64,000 bases of DNA from Nostoc foliaceum FACHB-393 (GTDB lineage: Bacteria; Cyanobacteriota; Cyanobacteriia; Cyanobacteriales; Nostocaceae): contig NZ_JACJTD010000039.1 of the NCBI RefSeq assembly GCF_014698505.1, positions 1 through 64,000 of the forward strand, given 5' to 3'. This document shows positions 19,311 through 28,514 of the stretch, piece after piece (position 1 is the stretch's first letter; every line of letters starts with the position of its first letter). A program made the translations under genes and the position numbers. A model generated the notes under the pieces. It did not search any database, was not told the origin of the DNA, and saw only the letters and a list, made by a program, of their open reading frames with translations.

Positions 19311-20015
19311 TGCTGTTTGATGCTTCCCACTGCTAGCCAGTGTCCTTAGCTGTTTGGGAACTTCTTCTTACACACTTGCTATTTACAGGTGTGGGCAAAC
19401 GCAGCGATTAAAGCTGGAATGAGCAATTTGGACAAAGGGGTAATCACCCGCGATCGGGGACTCAGACGCCAAAAACCCACTATAGTCTTGATTTAAGAAG
19501 AATATACAGTTGAGATATTCCTGAGTTTTATCTACTTTCTTCATTTCCCCTCCAAAAAGCGCGTTAATTTGCTGACGCAGCTCTAGACGGTGTGTCTTAA
19601 ATCCACCCCGCTATTTATACTCTCAGTGATATTCTAGATATCCTAAGACTGAGGGAATGATCCGCACCTTGTCGGCTTTGAATCAGAATCACTTCATTTT
19701 GCTGGATTGTACTCACAAGGCAATTTCGTTTAACGATTTTGAATAGGTTCAATAAACACCAAGCCGGTGTTGTGCAAAAGTCTAGCTCAACCTGGGTTGG
19801 CACGGTTAGTCATGTGTGGAGAGCATCCGCTTGTAGAGATTTGGAGGATGGCCAAGCCGATAACAGCACGGAAAAATAGGCTCAGAAATTTTAGGTTCCT
19901 TCCTTTATCATTATGGCGCAAGCAAAATGTTTTTGAGGGAATAATATTAGCATATTTTTGTCCCCCTAGAGTTTTATTTTTTTAGCACAATTGAATAAAA
20001 GAGATCAAAGACACT
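19311..20015. other. rpoB leader / intergenic region without genes
   Basis: About 700 bp between tatD and rpoB with no convincing reading frame. On the minus strand there is a TATAAAT box (around 19612-19619) that could be a -10 element, but no good -35 precedes it. The length suggests a long rpoB leader or a separate promoter for the polymerase operon. No hairpin matching a known leader was recognised. Confidence 0.4.
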
Positions 20016-20801
20016 TTATATTGACAGACCAAATAATTTACAGGCATTCTGGGTGGTTTGATCGGCGATCGCCTCTACCGTTTCTTGACGCAGTTTAGCT
20101 ACTTGCTCGGCTACATAAAGCACGTAGGCAGGTTCGTTGCGCCTCTCGCCTCGTTTAGGAACTGGGGCGAGAAATGGGCAGTCTGTTTCAATCAGTAGGC
20201 GATCACTACTCACCATCGCAGCTGAGGATTGGATTGCTTTGGCGTTTTTGAACGTTACCGTCCCGCTAAAGCTGATGTAGAAGCCTAAATCGAGAAACCA
20301 TTGAGTTTCTTCTGGCGTTCCTCCCCAGCAATGCATAACACCCCGCACTCTTTCTCCTTTAAGTTCCCGCCATTTTTGCAACACTTTTCTAGTTTGGGCA
20401 GCAGCATCGCGGCAGTGAATAATCACTGGTAGGTTGAGTTCAGATGCGATCGCCAACTGCGACTCAAACACCATAAGCTGATGGTCATAGTTATCAGCTT
20501 TATAAAAATCCAACCCCATTTCCCCGATGGCTACCACATTCGAGTCAGAACTTGCCAAAGTTTTGATTTTATCAGCTGTCTCGCTATTCCATTTATCAGT
20601 ATCTAAAGGATGTAATCCTACGGCAAAGCTGATTTCGGGAAACTCGTGTGCTATGGATTGAATTCTGGAAAACTCTTCTGGGTGAACACAGGAATGTACT
20701 AAACGTACTACTCCTGCTTGTTGCCACCGCGATCGCACTGTTGCTAAATCCGGCTGGAAACTATCAAAGTTGAGATGTACGTGCGTGTCTATCAGTTGCA
20801 T
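20016..20801 (-). CDS. tatD: TatD family metal-dependent hydrolase
   Basis: This TIM-barrel amidohydrolase-like DNase of ~261 residues begins [13 protein letters not shown], whose HVH is the first metal-binding motif. It contains the family strands [31 protein letters not shown] and [10 protein letters not shown] (final metal-binding Asp). TatD proteins are 3'-5' exonucleases or deoxyribonucleases linked to DNA repair. The ATG at 20801 is preferred over 20825 because the eight upstream codons derive from an intergenic TTAGTCATTAGTCAT-type repeat, while AAAGGG precedes 20801. It lies between rpsT and rpoB. Confidence 0.9.
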   Translation of the reverse strand: MQLIDTHVHLNFDSFQPDLATVRSRWQQAGVVRLVHSCVHPEEFSRIQSIAHEFPEISFAVGLHPLDTDKWNSETADKIKTLASSDSNVVAIGEMGLDFYKADNYDHQLMVFESQLAIASELNLPVIIHCRDAAAQTRKVLQKWRELKGERVRGVMHCWGGTPEETQWFLDLGFYISFSGTVTFKNAKAIQSSAAMVSSDRLLIETDCPFLAPVPKRGERRNEPAYVLYVAEQVAKLRQETVEAIADQTTQNACKLFGLSI

Positions 20802-20839
20802 TCTTTGCCCTTTGTCATTAGTCATAAATTATTAGCCCT

Positions 20840-21150
20840 TATCACGACTAAGGACAAATGACCCTGCGGGTAAATTTTTCTACTGTGGTTGCCGCTTTGT
20901 GATCACCAAGCGGCTCAAGAGGTAAACCACGCCCGCCAATTATTTTAATTTGGCACAGCCAAAACAACGTCAGTGGCTCATGGGGAAGCACTGCGGCGGA
21001 CGGGTTAAGAACCATAGAGCAAGTGGTGTGGAAACCCTCAAGACTGCACTGAACTTACCATTCCCCTTGGCGTTTCACCCCACTAGCTAGAACTTTAGGA
21101 AAGTTCGTAACGCAGTGGTTTCTTGAATCAGAACACAGCACTGACTCACC
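20840..21150. other. Gene-free, GC-rich spacer between rpsT and tatD with stem-forming segments
   Basis: About 310 bp, clearly more GC-rich than other gaps. It holds a strong stem near 20890-20914 (GCCGCTT against AAGCGGC) and further inverted matches. No protein frame was recognised. It may be a structured RNA, a transcript leader or an old mobile-element end; nothing in it was identified with certainty. Confidence 0.35.
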
Positions 21151-21155
21151 AATAA

Positions 21156-21455
21156 CTATTCAGCAACTGCTTGAGCTATGGGTTTTAGTTTATGAGCCAA
21201 TCTCGACTTTTTCCTTGCCCCATTGTTGGGGTGAAGGACACCCCGTTTGATCGCTTTATCGATTTTGCCGTAAGCCTCGGATAACCGAGCCTGTACTTCT
21301 TGATTTAATTCTGGGGTAGGATTAGCTGCATAGACAGCTACAGCATTAAAGTATTTCTTCATCAGCGTCTTGACTGCTGATTTGTAAGCTTTGTTACGCA
21401 GTCGGTTACGTTCTGCGATTTGGGCACGCTTGAGAGCAGACTTTGTATTCGCCAC
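21156..21455 (-). CDS. rpsT: 30S ribosomal protein S20
   Basis: The ~99-residue basic helical protein begins (M)[27 protein letters not shown] and ends in RLAHKLKP, as in S20. S20 binds 16S rRNA near helices 9 and 44 early in 30S assembly. The family's start, a GTG at 21455, is chosen. The upstream in-frame ATG at 21488 would add eleven unrelated residues. It is transcribed leftward ahead of tatD and rpoB and is divergent from hisD. Confidence 0.95.
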   Translation of the reverse strand: MANTKSALKRAQIAERNRLRNKAYKSAVKTLMKKYFNAVAVYAANPTPELNQEVQARLSEAYGKIDKAIKRGVLHPNNGARKKSRLAHKLKPIAQAVAE

Positions 21456-21879
21456 AGTCAATTCCAAAAATACTATTAATATGTACACACACTACTAGAC
21501 TTACTAATATAGCATCCAAATTGCCAATGTTATAATTTCCTAAAAAAACTATCATTGGAAATTGGGTACTAGAGGGGGAAGAATTTAGTCCCTTTCCCTG
21601 ATCCCTAATCTCCAGTCCTTAATTTGGTGTGTCGTCAATTTAGGAAATGCGTTAAAATGAGGTACATCAAATAAAACAGTGATCCTAACTCATCACCTAG
21701 TTAAGCAATCTGATTGCCAATACGACCAATCTGACCGTAAAACAGTGTATTGTCAAAGGCAAGGAACTGTAAACATCTAAATTTTAGGGGGTTCATAAGT
21801 ATAGAACCGATATCATATTATTATCGTTTCTGTACATATGTTAACTACTAAAAGTTAGGAAAATAAGTAAAAATCATAC

Positions 21880-22080
21880 TCAGACCCTACCCCCTGTAAA
21901 TCTGGGGGATTGGATGTGTAAACATACCACCTGCACCCCGTAAGGAGTGAGGGCAAGGGCGTAAGGGGAACGGGAAATGGCACGCCTTCTTCCTGCCGCT
22001 AGCCTATGGAGGCTGGTCGGACTGAGTAATTAAGTCGCCTTCTTAAGCAAACCATGTGCTGGCAGGCTTGAGAGTATCAA
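21880..22080 (+). ncRNA. Candidate structured RNA upstream of hisD
   Basis: This gap segment is unusually GC-rich and full of complementary pairs. CCCCCTG faces TGGGGG at the left, GGCGT faces ACGCC, and CTAGCC faces GGCTGG around TATGGA. CCTGCC faces GGCAGG, enclosing the previous stem and ACTTAATTACTC-like sequence. The pattern resembles a folded RNA of ~150-200 nt, either free-standing or a long 5' leader of hisD. It matches no RNA family I can name: tmRNA, RNase P RNA, SRP RNA and common riboswitch signatures were looked for and not seen. The strand is a guess. The remainder of the 21456-22196 gap shows nothing. Confidence 0.3.
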
Positions 22081-22196
22081 AAAAATACAGGTTAAGCTAG
22101 AGAAGAGAATTAGAGTCAGCTTGCACACCCCAGTGGGTCAAGAGCAATACTAAATCTCAGGTGTGAATATTATAATTTTGGCATTGTCCTTACTCC

Positions 22197-23498
22197 ATGC
22201 TGCGAATCATTACTCAGCAGGCAGACGTCAGAGCAGAACTACAACGGATCTGCGATCGCACCCATGACGAACAGGTGCTTCACAAAGAAGCAACGGTGCG
22301 GGAAGTTTTGCAAGCAGTGAAACGCCAAGGCGACAAAGCTGTTTTGCATTACACAGCCGAATTTGACAAACAAACCCTGAAAGCAGAAGAACTCCGAGTT
22401 ACAGGCTCGGAACTAGATGCAGCCTATCAGCAGGTGTCAAAAGAGTTGTTGGGCGCGGTTCGGCTAGCTTGCCGCCAAGTTGAAGCGTTTCATCGTCAGC
22501 GAGTCCCAAAAAGCTGGGTACACTTCGGTGACGATGAAATAGTTCTGGGCAAACGCTACACCCCTGTAGACCGAGCAGGGTTGTATGTGCCTGGTGGTCG
22601 GGCCGCCTATCCCAGTACAGTAGTGATGAATGCAATTCCGGCAAAGGTAGCTGCTGTACCTCATGTGGTTATGGTGACACCACCAGGACCTGGGGGTGCA
22701 ATTAACCCAGCAGTTTTGGTAGCTGCCCAAGAAGCAGGAGTACAAGAAATTTATCGCATTGGGGGCGCACAAGCGATCGCCGCTTTAGCCTATGGAACAG
22801 AAACCATTCCAAAAGTGAATGTAATTACTGGGCCTGGGAACATTTATGTCACCCTAGCGAAAAAACTTGTCTATGGCACCGTCGGCATTGATTCTTTGGC
22901 AGGTCCCAGCGAAGTGCTGGTGATTGCTGATGAAACTGCAAATCCGGTGCATGTAGCTGCTGACTTGCTGGCCCAAGCTGAACACGATCCAATGGCGGCA
23001 GCAATTTTGCTGACGACAGATGCTGCTTTGGCGAAAAACGTGCAAGTAGCCTTGGAAAGACAGCTAGTGGATCATCCACGGCGAATAGACACAGAAAAAG
23101 CGATCGCTCATTATGGGTTGATTGTTCTTGTGGAATCGCTCCAAGCAGCAGCAGAACTCTCAAATGAATTTGCCCCCGAACACCTGGAATTAGAAGTTAA
23201 AGACCCTTGGGCACTCTTACCACAGATTCGTCACGCTGGGGCAATCTTTTTGGGTTACTCAACACCAGAAGCTGTAGGAGACTATTTGGCAGGCCCTAAC
23301 CATACTTTGCCAACTTCTGGTGCTGCCCGCTATGCTTCGGCATTAGGGGTGGAAACTTTCCTCAAACACTCCAGTATTATTCAATACTCCCAAACCGCAC
23401 TGCAAAATGTGGCTGGTGCAATTGATGTGCTAGCAACAGCAGAGGGTTTACCTTCCCATGCTGATTCAGTCCGACGCCGAATTCAGCAAGAAGAGTGA
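22197..23498 (+). CDS. hisD: Histidinol dehydrogenase
   Basis: The 433-residue protein contains the family segments [25 protein letters not shown]-like, [12 protein letters not shown] and GPGNIYVT. It also has the zinc/catalytic region AEHDP and FAPEHLEL. HisD carries out the last two steps of histidine biosynthesis, oxidising L-histidinol to L-histidine with two NAD+. Length and motifs are complete. It stands alone, divergent from rpsT, with a ~700-bp upstream gap that may hold a structured leader. The start is the ATG at 22197. Confidence 0.96.
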   Translation: [433 protein letters not shown]

Positions 23499-23850
23499 CT
23501 GGGAATGCTTAATTTTTTCTAATACTGTTGGCAAAAGTCACTTGATAAATTCCAGATAAAAGTTTGGATGGCTATGTCTGGCGACAAGCTGCTACGCGTC
23601 TACGCACGCTAGTTGCTGCCATGCCTTAAGCCTTTTGCGGTCATCTACAAATTGGGCATTGCCCACCTAATCCACTGGCTTATTAAGCAAGGATTTACCT
23701 GTATAGTAAGCCAGCGAACAGTTCAGAGGAGGGTTACCCTCCCCAAAGAACTGGCGAAAATATTGTCTACGCAAGTTACTACAACGCACCAGCGTCAAAA
23801 GGGGTGAAACCGACCTATAGGACAGCCCCTAATATATAAACTAAGTGGGT
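23499..23850. other. Gene-free region downstream of hisD with a dispersed repeat
   Basis: About 350 bp. It contains a short Nostoc-type repeat near 23578-23622 (GACAAGCTGCTACGCGTC and neighbours). A weak open frame (23613-23807) has no family features and overlaps the repeat. No RNA gene was seen. Confidence 0.45.
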
Positions 23851-23888
23851 AGCTACACTAAATTAATGGAAATTAATTTAGTGTAGCT
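23851..23888 (+). promoter_or_regulatory. 17-bp perfect hairpin with GGAA loop upstream of the universal stress gene
   Basis: Arms AGCTACACTAAATTAAT and ATTAATTTAGTGTAGCT are perfectly complementary around a GGAA tetraloop of the GNRA type. The hairpin lies ~58 bp before the GTG start of the stress-protein gene. It is AT-rich and lacks a T-run, so an mRNA-stability or regulatory hairpin, or a short palindromic repeat, fits better than a terminator. Confidence 0.5.
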
Positions 23889-23946
23889 GCCAACAAGTTT
23901 TGCTACATACTGATGTAAGGGGTCTACTCTTTAGGAGACGAGAGCG

Positions 23947-24372
23947 GTGCTAAAGAATATTTTGGTAGCTCTGGACGGTTCGGAAATTTCAGAACGAGTG
24001 ATTCAGACTTTAGATAATTTGGCGTTGTCAAAAGATGCCAAAGTTATTCTCTGTCATGTGTTTCTTACGCCAGAGTCAGAGATGGAATTACCCGCTGATC
24101 GTCCTCAGCCAGAGTCGCCAACCTTCTCTTATTTTCATATTGAAAAACAACTGCAATCCTATCAGGAAAGCTTATCAGTCACAAGTGAGTTAGAACTGGT
24201 AACTGGCGATCCTGCCGAAGAAATTATCCGCCTTGCCAATATTTACAAAACTGACTTGATTATAATTGGCAGCCGGGGATTGATTGGGATGAAGCGAATT
24301 GTCCAGCGTTCTGTTAGCAGTCAAGTTGTGGAAGAGGCTAATTGTTCGGTATTGGTGGTAAAGCCGAATTAG
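23947..24372 (+). CDS. Universal stress protein, UspA family
   Basis: The 141-residue alpha/beta protein begins LKNILVALDGSEISERV and ends in CSVLVVKPN. The nucleotide-binding loop is IIGSRGLIGMKRIVQRSVSSQVV. Compared with the usual G-x2-G-x9-G-S/T pattern, the last Gly is Arg (RS), so ATP binding may be weakened. Usp proteins are small cytoplasmic stress factors. The start is GTG at 23947 with GGAGACGAGAG upstream. It is monocistronic, with a prominent hairpin in front. Confidence 0.88.
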   Translation: MLKNILVALDGSEISERVIQTLDNLALSKDAKVILCHVFLTPESEMELPADRPQPESPTFSYFHIEKQLQSYQESLSVTSELELVTGDPAEEIIRLANIYKTDLIIIGSRGLIGMKRIVQRSVSSQVVEEANCSVLVVKPN

Positions 24373-24565
24373 AATCAGGTAAAGGCAAATGAGATCATGC
24401 CATGACTACAACACCAGCAATCACTATCAGAAATATCTGGTATCTGGTGATTTAAAAAGGTTTCACCTCTGACAAGACTGGGGACTGGGGACGAGGAGAA
24501 TAACTAATACCCAATGCCCTGTTTGACCAATTCCCCAATCTCCAATCCCTTCACATCCAGTTAAT

Positions 24566-24952
24566 TCAACGTCCTTGAGTTGCTAGAAACTGACGCAAGC
24601 TCAACAAACTCAAAGTTTGACCCAAATTCAAGGGCAAAAGTGAAACTCCTTCCAAGCGGGACTGTACCCAACCTTCTCCCCAGTACCATTCGTGGAACCC
24701 GTCAATGCCTCCGCTAAGTACCAAGCGGAGACAGTTTGATTTGACAACATCTACTTGATGATGAATTGGGACTGGGCCAGTCCAAGTTGTAAACTGGAAT
24801 CCGGGAAGTAGTTCTTCTGGCATTCCTGGCGCAAAGCGTTGCCCTAAGAGCCATTTTTCGAGTTGTACCGGATGCAGTAGACTGTCACGAATTGCATCTG
24901 TTGGTGCTTCGATTTCGATCCGCAGTTGGCTTTGTTGAAAATTACCCAGCAT
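24566..24952 (-). CDS. SRPBCC-fold (START-like) small protein
   Basis: The 128-residue protein begins with a strand-helix pattern (QLRIEIEAPTDAIRDSLLHPVQLEKWL) typical of the START/SRPBCC fold, in which a beta sheet wraps a helix to form a ligand pocket. The later strands (FTTWTGPVPIHHQVDVV, CLRLVLSGGIDGFHEWYWGEGWVQS) fit the same fold. The ligand and function are unknown. It is convergent with the stress-protein gene and divergent from hslO. Fold assignment is from pattern only. Confidence 0.6.
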   Translation of the reverse strand: MLGNFQQSQLRIEIEAPTDAIRDSLLHPVQLEKWLLGQRFAPGMPEELLPGFQFTTWTGPVPIHHQVDVVKSNCLRLVLSGGIDGFHEWYWGEGWVQSRLEGVSLLPLNLGQTLSLLSLRQFLATQGR

Positions 24953-25092
24953 TTTTCTAGGATTACCTAAAGGTGAGACATCGCTATTTCTAATATTGCA
25001 AATAGAATCACTGATTATTACTACGTCACTTTTCTACCAGCAGAGAACTTAGAATAGAAAAAGTGAACTTGTTAAGAAATGTAAGGTTATTC

Positions 25093-25998
25093 ATGGCGGA
25101 TCAGTTAATTCGTGCAACAGCAGCCGAAGGTGGAATTCGTGCCGTAGGTGTGATCACCACACGTTTAACAGAAGAAGCACGGGGACGCCACAAGCTTTCC
25201 TATGTGGCAACGGCAGCACTGGGTCGGACTATGGCAGCAGGCTTGTTAATGGCTTCTAGTATGAAGCGAACTGGATCGAGGGTCAATGTCCGGGTAAAGG
25301 GTGATGGGCCTTTGGGTGGAATATTGGTAGATGCAGGCTTAGATGGCACGGTACGCGGGTATGTGGGAAATCCATCGGTGGAATTGCCTCCCAATGCCAA
25401 AGGTAAGCTAGATGTTGGTGGTGCAGTGGGTGATGGCTACCTCTACGTTGTCCGGGATATCGGTTACGGTTATCCTTACTCTAGTACGGTAGAACTAGTT
25501 TCTGGCGAAATTGGCGATGATGTAGCTCATTATCTAGTGAATTCCGAACAAACACCTTCAGCTTTAGTTCTAGGTGTGTTTGTGGGAGCAGGTGGAGTAA
25601 CGGCTGCTGGAGGATTACTGATACAAGTATTGCCCAAAGCTGCCAGAGACGAAGCCCTAGTAGAAACTTTGGAATCACGGGTAGCTGGTCTAGCAGGATT
25701 TACGCCATTGTTGCAAGCTGGGAAGACTTTGACTGAAATCTTTGGTGATTTATTGGGAGACATGGGGCTGGCAATCTTTCCCGAACGACAAATATTGCGC
25801 TTCCACTGTGGTTGTTCTTTTGATCGCGTTTTGGGGGCACTGAAAATTTTGGGAGAAGCTGAACTGCAAGATATGATAATTAAAGATGATGGTGCTGAAG
25901 CAACTTGCGAATTTTGCGGCAACGTTTACCAGGCAAGTAGCGATCAGTTAGCTCAACTAATTGCCGATTTGCAAACTGAATCTACTGTTTTAGGATAA
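25093..25998 (+). CDS. hslO: Redox-regulated chaperone Hsp33
   Basis: About 301 residues with the Hsp33 core (MADQLIRATAAEGGIRAVGV, GPLGGI..DA, TPSALVLGVFVG). The C-terminal redox switch is formed by CGC (in FHCGCSFDRV) and CEFC, four zinc-binding cysteines. Under oxidation Zn is released and the protein becomes a holdase chaperone in the cytoplasm. The ATG at 25093 is chosen because the family starts there; the in-frame GTG ten codons upstream at 25063 has no support. The C-terminus is normal. Confidence 0.93.
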   Translation: MADQLIRATAAEGGIRAVGVITTRLTEEARGRHKLSYVATAALGRTMAAGLLMASSMKRTGSRVNVRVKGDGPLGGILVDAGLDGTVRGYVGNPSVELPPNAKGKLDVGGAVGDGYLYVVRDIGYGYPYSSTVELVSGEIGDDVAHYLVNSEQTPSALVLGVFVGAGGVTAAGGLLIQVLPKAARDEALVETLESRVAGLAGFTPLLQAGKTLTEIFGDLLGDMGLAIFPERQILRFHCGCSFDRVLGALKILGEAELQDMIIKDDGAEATCEFCGNVYQASSDQLAQLIADLQTESTVLG

Positions 25999-26152
25999 AG
26001 TATAAAATAGCACTGATTTTTTAGATTGCTAATGGTACTCTGTAGAGAGAGATAATCAAAAAAGTGGCTTTTTAATCATGAGAAAGTTACTATGTCAACA
26101 ATGGAATTATCGACTTAAAACAGAGCGCGATTCAATTATTTTGGTGTGAGAG

Positions 26153-28240
26153 ATGACAGAGCGGGATATTCCAGACAGTTGGTCTTCAGCCAGTGGAAGA
26201 GAGCCAGATCAAAACAAAAGATTATCCCGAACAGAACAATTCGGTGAAACTCAGCCATTTGATGTCCCAGCTACTGGTTCTACCTCCAAGTCAGTGAAGC
26301 GGCGAAAAAAAAACCATACGGAAGGATTACCTATAAATAGTAATTCAAAAGAAACTGCCCAACTTAGTAGTACTTTTGCAAAGTGGCCACGCTGGATGAA
26401 AAGCTGGACATTATGGCTGGTACTACTAATGTTAATTCCCGGCAGTGTGGGATTCTTGGCAATGGCAATGCTGCTGAAGTTGCCAACTGCTCCTAATTGC
26501 CCCTCGATTTTCTGGCCTCTAGCTAGTGCTTCTGTGCGGCTACACTGTGCCCAGTTGGCGGCTTCTAAACAGACAGTAAACGACCTATTGCAAGCGATCG
26601 CTCTGGTGAAGGAACTACCAGAAAATCACCCATTACATGGAGAAATTGATCGTTTCATCGAAGAATGGTCGCGGGATATCTTGAAGCTAGCTGATCAAAG
26701 TTTCCAAACTGGGAATTTAGAGGAAGCGATCGCTACTGCTCAAAAAATACCCGAAGATGTGGCAGCTTATAAATTAGTCGATGAGCAAATTAGCAAATGG
26801 CAGACAATTTGGTCAAAGGCAGAAGAAACATACAACGGTGCGATCGCAGAAGTAAAGGAACGGCGCTGGCAATCGGCGTTCATGTTATCCGCCAAAATGC
26901 TGCGTGTAGACAATCAATACTGGGCGGGTACTAAATACGACCAATTGAATCGTCTAATTGCCACAGCGCGGGAAGATGGCGATAAGTTAGGAAAAGCTGA
27001 AAGTTTAGCAAAAAGCCAAGTTGTTGATAATTTATTAGAAGCTATCAAGTTAGCCGAGTCCATTGGGCAAGAAAGTTACATTTATCAAAAAGCTCAGGAA
27101 GCAATTCCGGCATTTGGACGCAAAATGCTGGAATTGGCACAAGCAAAACTAGATAAGCGGGATGCAGATGAAGCACTGAATATTGCCAGACAAATTCCAG
27201 AGATTACGAAACTACAAGGCGAAACAGATGACTTTATCGCCATAGCTGACGCGAAAAGGAGTGCTTGGATAGGCAACGTTTCTGGTTTAGAGGCAGCGAT
27301 CGCTCAAGCACAACAAATTGATCCTTCCAGACCAGTGTATAACGAAGCACAGCAATTAATTGCTCGTTGGCAATTGGAAATTGAAGATGTTGCCCATCTG
27401 GAAAAAGCGAGAATATTGGCTAGCCAGGGAACAGTTAATAATTTAACAGCAGCGATCGCCCAAGTACAGCTGATTCCTGCTAGTAACCCCCGCGCCACAG
27501 AAGCTAGACAAGAAATGGGTCGCTGGCGTGCTCAAGTGGAGACAATTGAAGACCAACCTTACTTAGAACGCGCCGAACAGATAGCAATATTCGACGATAT
27601 TAACTCCTTACAAGCTGCGATCGCCCAGGCTAGCGAAATTCGTAGAGGTCGGGCATTATATCCAGAAGCACGGAAAAAAATTCGTACTTGGGTAGGAAAG
27701 ATTCAGCGAATTCAAGACCAACCCTACTTGGATCAGGCACAAGAACTGGCACAGAGTGGAAATCTTACTGCCGCCATTAGCGCAGCTCAACAAATTGCCT
27801 CGTCGGGAAGGGCGCTTTCTGGGGAGGCACAAGCTGCAATAAATGACTGGGAAGGGCAAATCCGCACTAGAGAAAACTGGAGAAAAGCCCAGGAAGTTGG
27901 GGCGGCTGGCACTCCAGAAGCTTTGGTTGAAGCAATACGGCTGGCAGATCGGGTTTCAAACAATAGCATCTTACGTATGGATGCGAATCTAGCTATTGAT
28001 CAGTGGAGTCAGCAATTGTTAGAAATAGCACGCTCTCAAGGTCAGTCTGATATTGCTAGAGGCATTGACATTGCCAAATCCATTCCACGCGGTAGTGCTG
28101 CTTACAGTGCAGCGCAAGAGCAAATTAGGGCTTGGCAGGAATTTCTCAATCCTCAACCGGAACCTCAACCTCAACCGGAACTTCAGCCTCAGCCTGAATC
28201 TCTACCATTTCCTCCGTCGACTACTATTAATGGGCAGTAA
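26153..28240 (+). CDS. Membrane-anchored protein with about ten helical repeats
   Basis: This 695-residue protein has a basic cytoplasmic N-terminus (~1-75) and a single membrane helix (WLVLLMLIPGSVGFLAMAML, ~88-110). A long helical region is built of ~45-residue repeats of the type AIAQAQQI-x-YNEAQQLIARWQ, of which about ten can be counted. It ends in a Pro/Gln/Glu tail of PQPE repeats. The repeats resemble TPR/SEL1-like helical hairpins and suggest a scaffold on the periplasmic or lumenal side. Homologues are often labelled chromosome-segregation ATPase, but no ATPase motif is present. The function is unknown. Confidence 0.75.
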   Translation: MTERDIPDSWSSASGREPDQNKRLSRTEQFGETQPFDVPATGSTSKSVKRRKKNHTEGLPINSNSKETAQLSSTFAKWPRWMKSWTLWLVLLMLIPGSVGFLAMAMLLKLPTAPNCPSIFWPLASASVRLHCAQLAASKQTVNDLLQAIALVKELPENHPLHGEIDRFIEEWSRDILKLADQSFQTGNLEEAIATAQKIPEDVAAYKLVDEQISKWQTIWSKAEETYNGAIAEVKERRWQSAFMLSAKMLRVDNQYWAGTKYDQLNRLIATAREDGDKLGKAESLAKSQVVDNLLEAIKLAESIGQESYIYQKAQEAIPAFGRKMLELAQAKLDKRDADEALNIARQIPEITKLQGETDDFIAIADAKRSAWIGNVSGLEAAIAQAQQIDPSRPVYNEAQQLIARWQLEIEDVAHLEKARILASQGTVNNLTAAIAQVQLIPASNPRATEARQEMGRWRAQVETIEDQPYLERAEQIAIFDDINSLQAAIAQASEIRRGRALYPEARKKIRTWVGKIQRIQDQPYLDQAQELAQSGNLTAAISAAQQIASSGRALSGEAQAAINDWEGQIRTRENWRKAQEVGAAGTPEALVEAIRLADRVSNNSILRMDANLAIDQWSQQLLEIARSQGQSDIARGIDIAKSIPRGSAAYSAAQEQIRAWQEFLNPQPEPQPQPELQPQPESLPFPPSTTINGQ

Positions 28241-28387
28241 TATCCTTATAAACGATTCAGTTAAAACCTTTTGATTCAGGATTTTTAAAGGGTATATCAC
28301 GGATGTCGGGGTGTAGGGAGAAACTTTCTTCAATGTGTTTTAAATACACAACATTTTTCAAGTAGGGGCGCACCTTTGAGCATACGT

Positions 28388-28492
28388 GTCAACTTAAGCC
28401 CAAACCCCTTTAAAATCTCGTTTCCAGTTTCTGGCTGGAAACGAGACAATCTCTAAAAGCTTGTGCTAGACAGGCTTTTAGATTAAGTTGAC
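28388..28492. repeat. Nested palindromic element
   Basis: Outer arms GTCAACTTAA and TTAAGTTGAC enclose two hairpins. One is TCTCGTTTCCAG / CTGGAAACGAGA (12 bp, perfect, 28416-28446). The other is CTAAAAGC... / ...GGCTTTTAG. This is a MITE-like or palindromic-unit arrangement in the gap between the repeat protein and the dehydrogenase. No target duplication was identified. Confidence 0.6.
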
Positions 28493-28514
28493 AGATGTGT
28501 GTCCCTCAAAAAAT

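Noticed and set aside
20840-22080. RNase P RNA, tmRNA or SRP RNA in the two GC-rich spacers around rpsT
   Set aside because: The universal signatures (GAGGAAAGTCC of RNase P, the tmRNA ends, the GGAAGGGAGC of SRP RNA) were not found on either strand.
23613-23807. 64-residue frame after hisD
   Set aside because: Overlaps a dispersed repeat, with no ribosome site and no recognisable domain.
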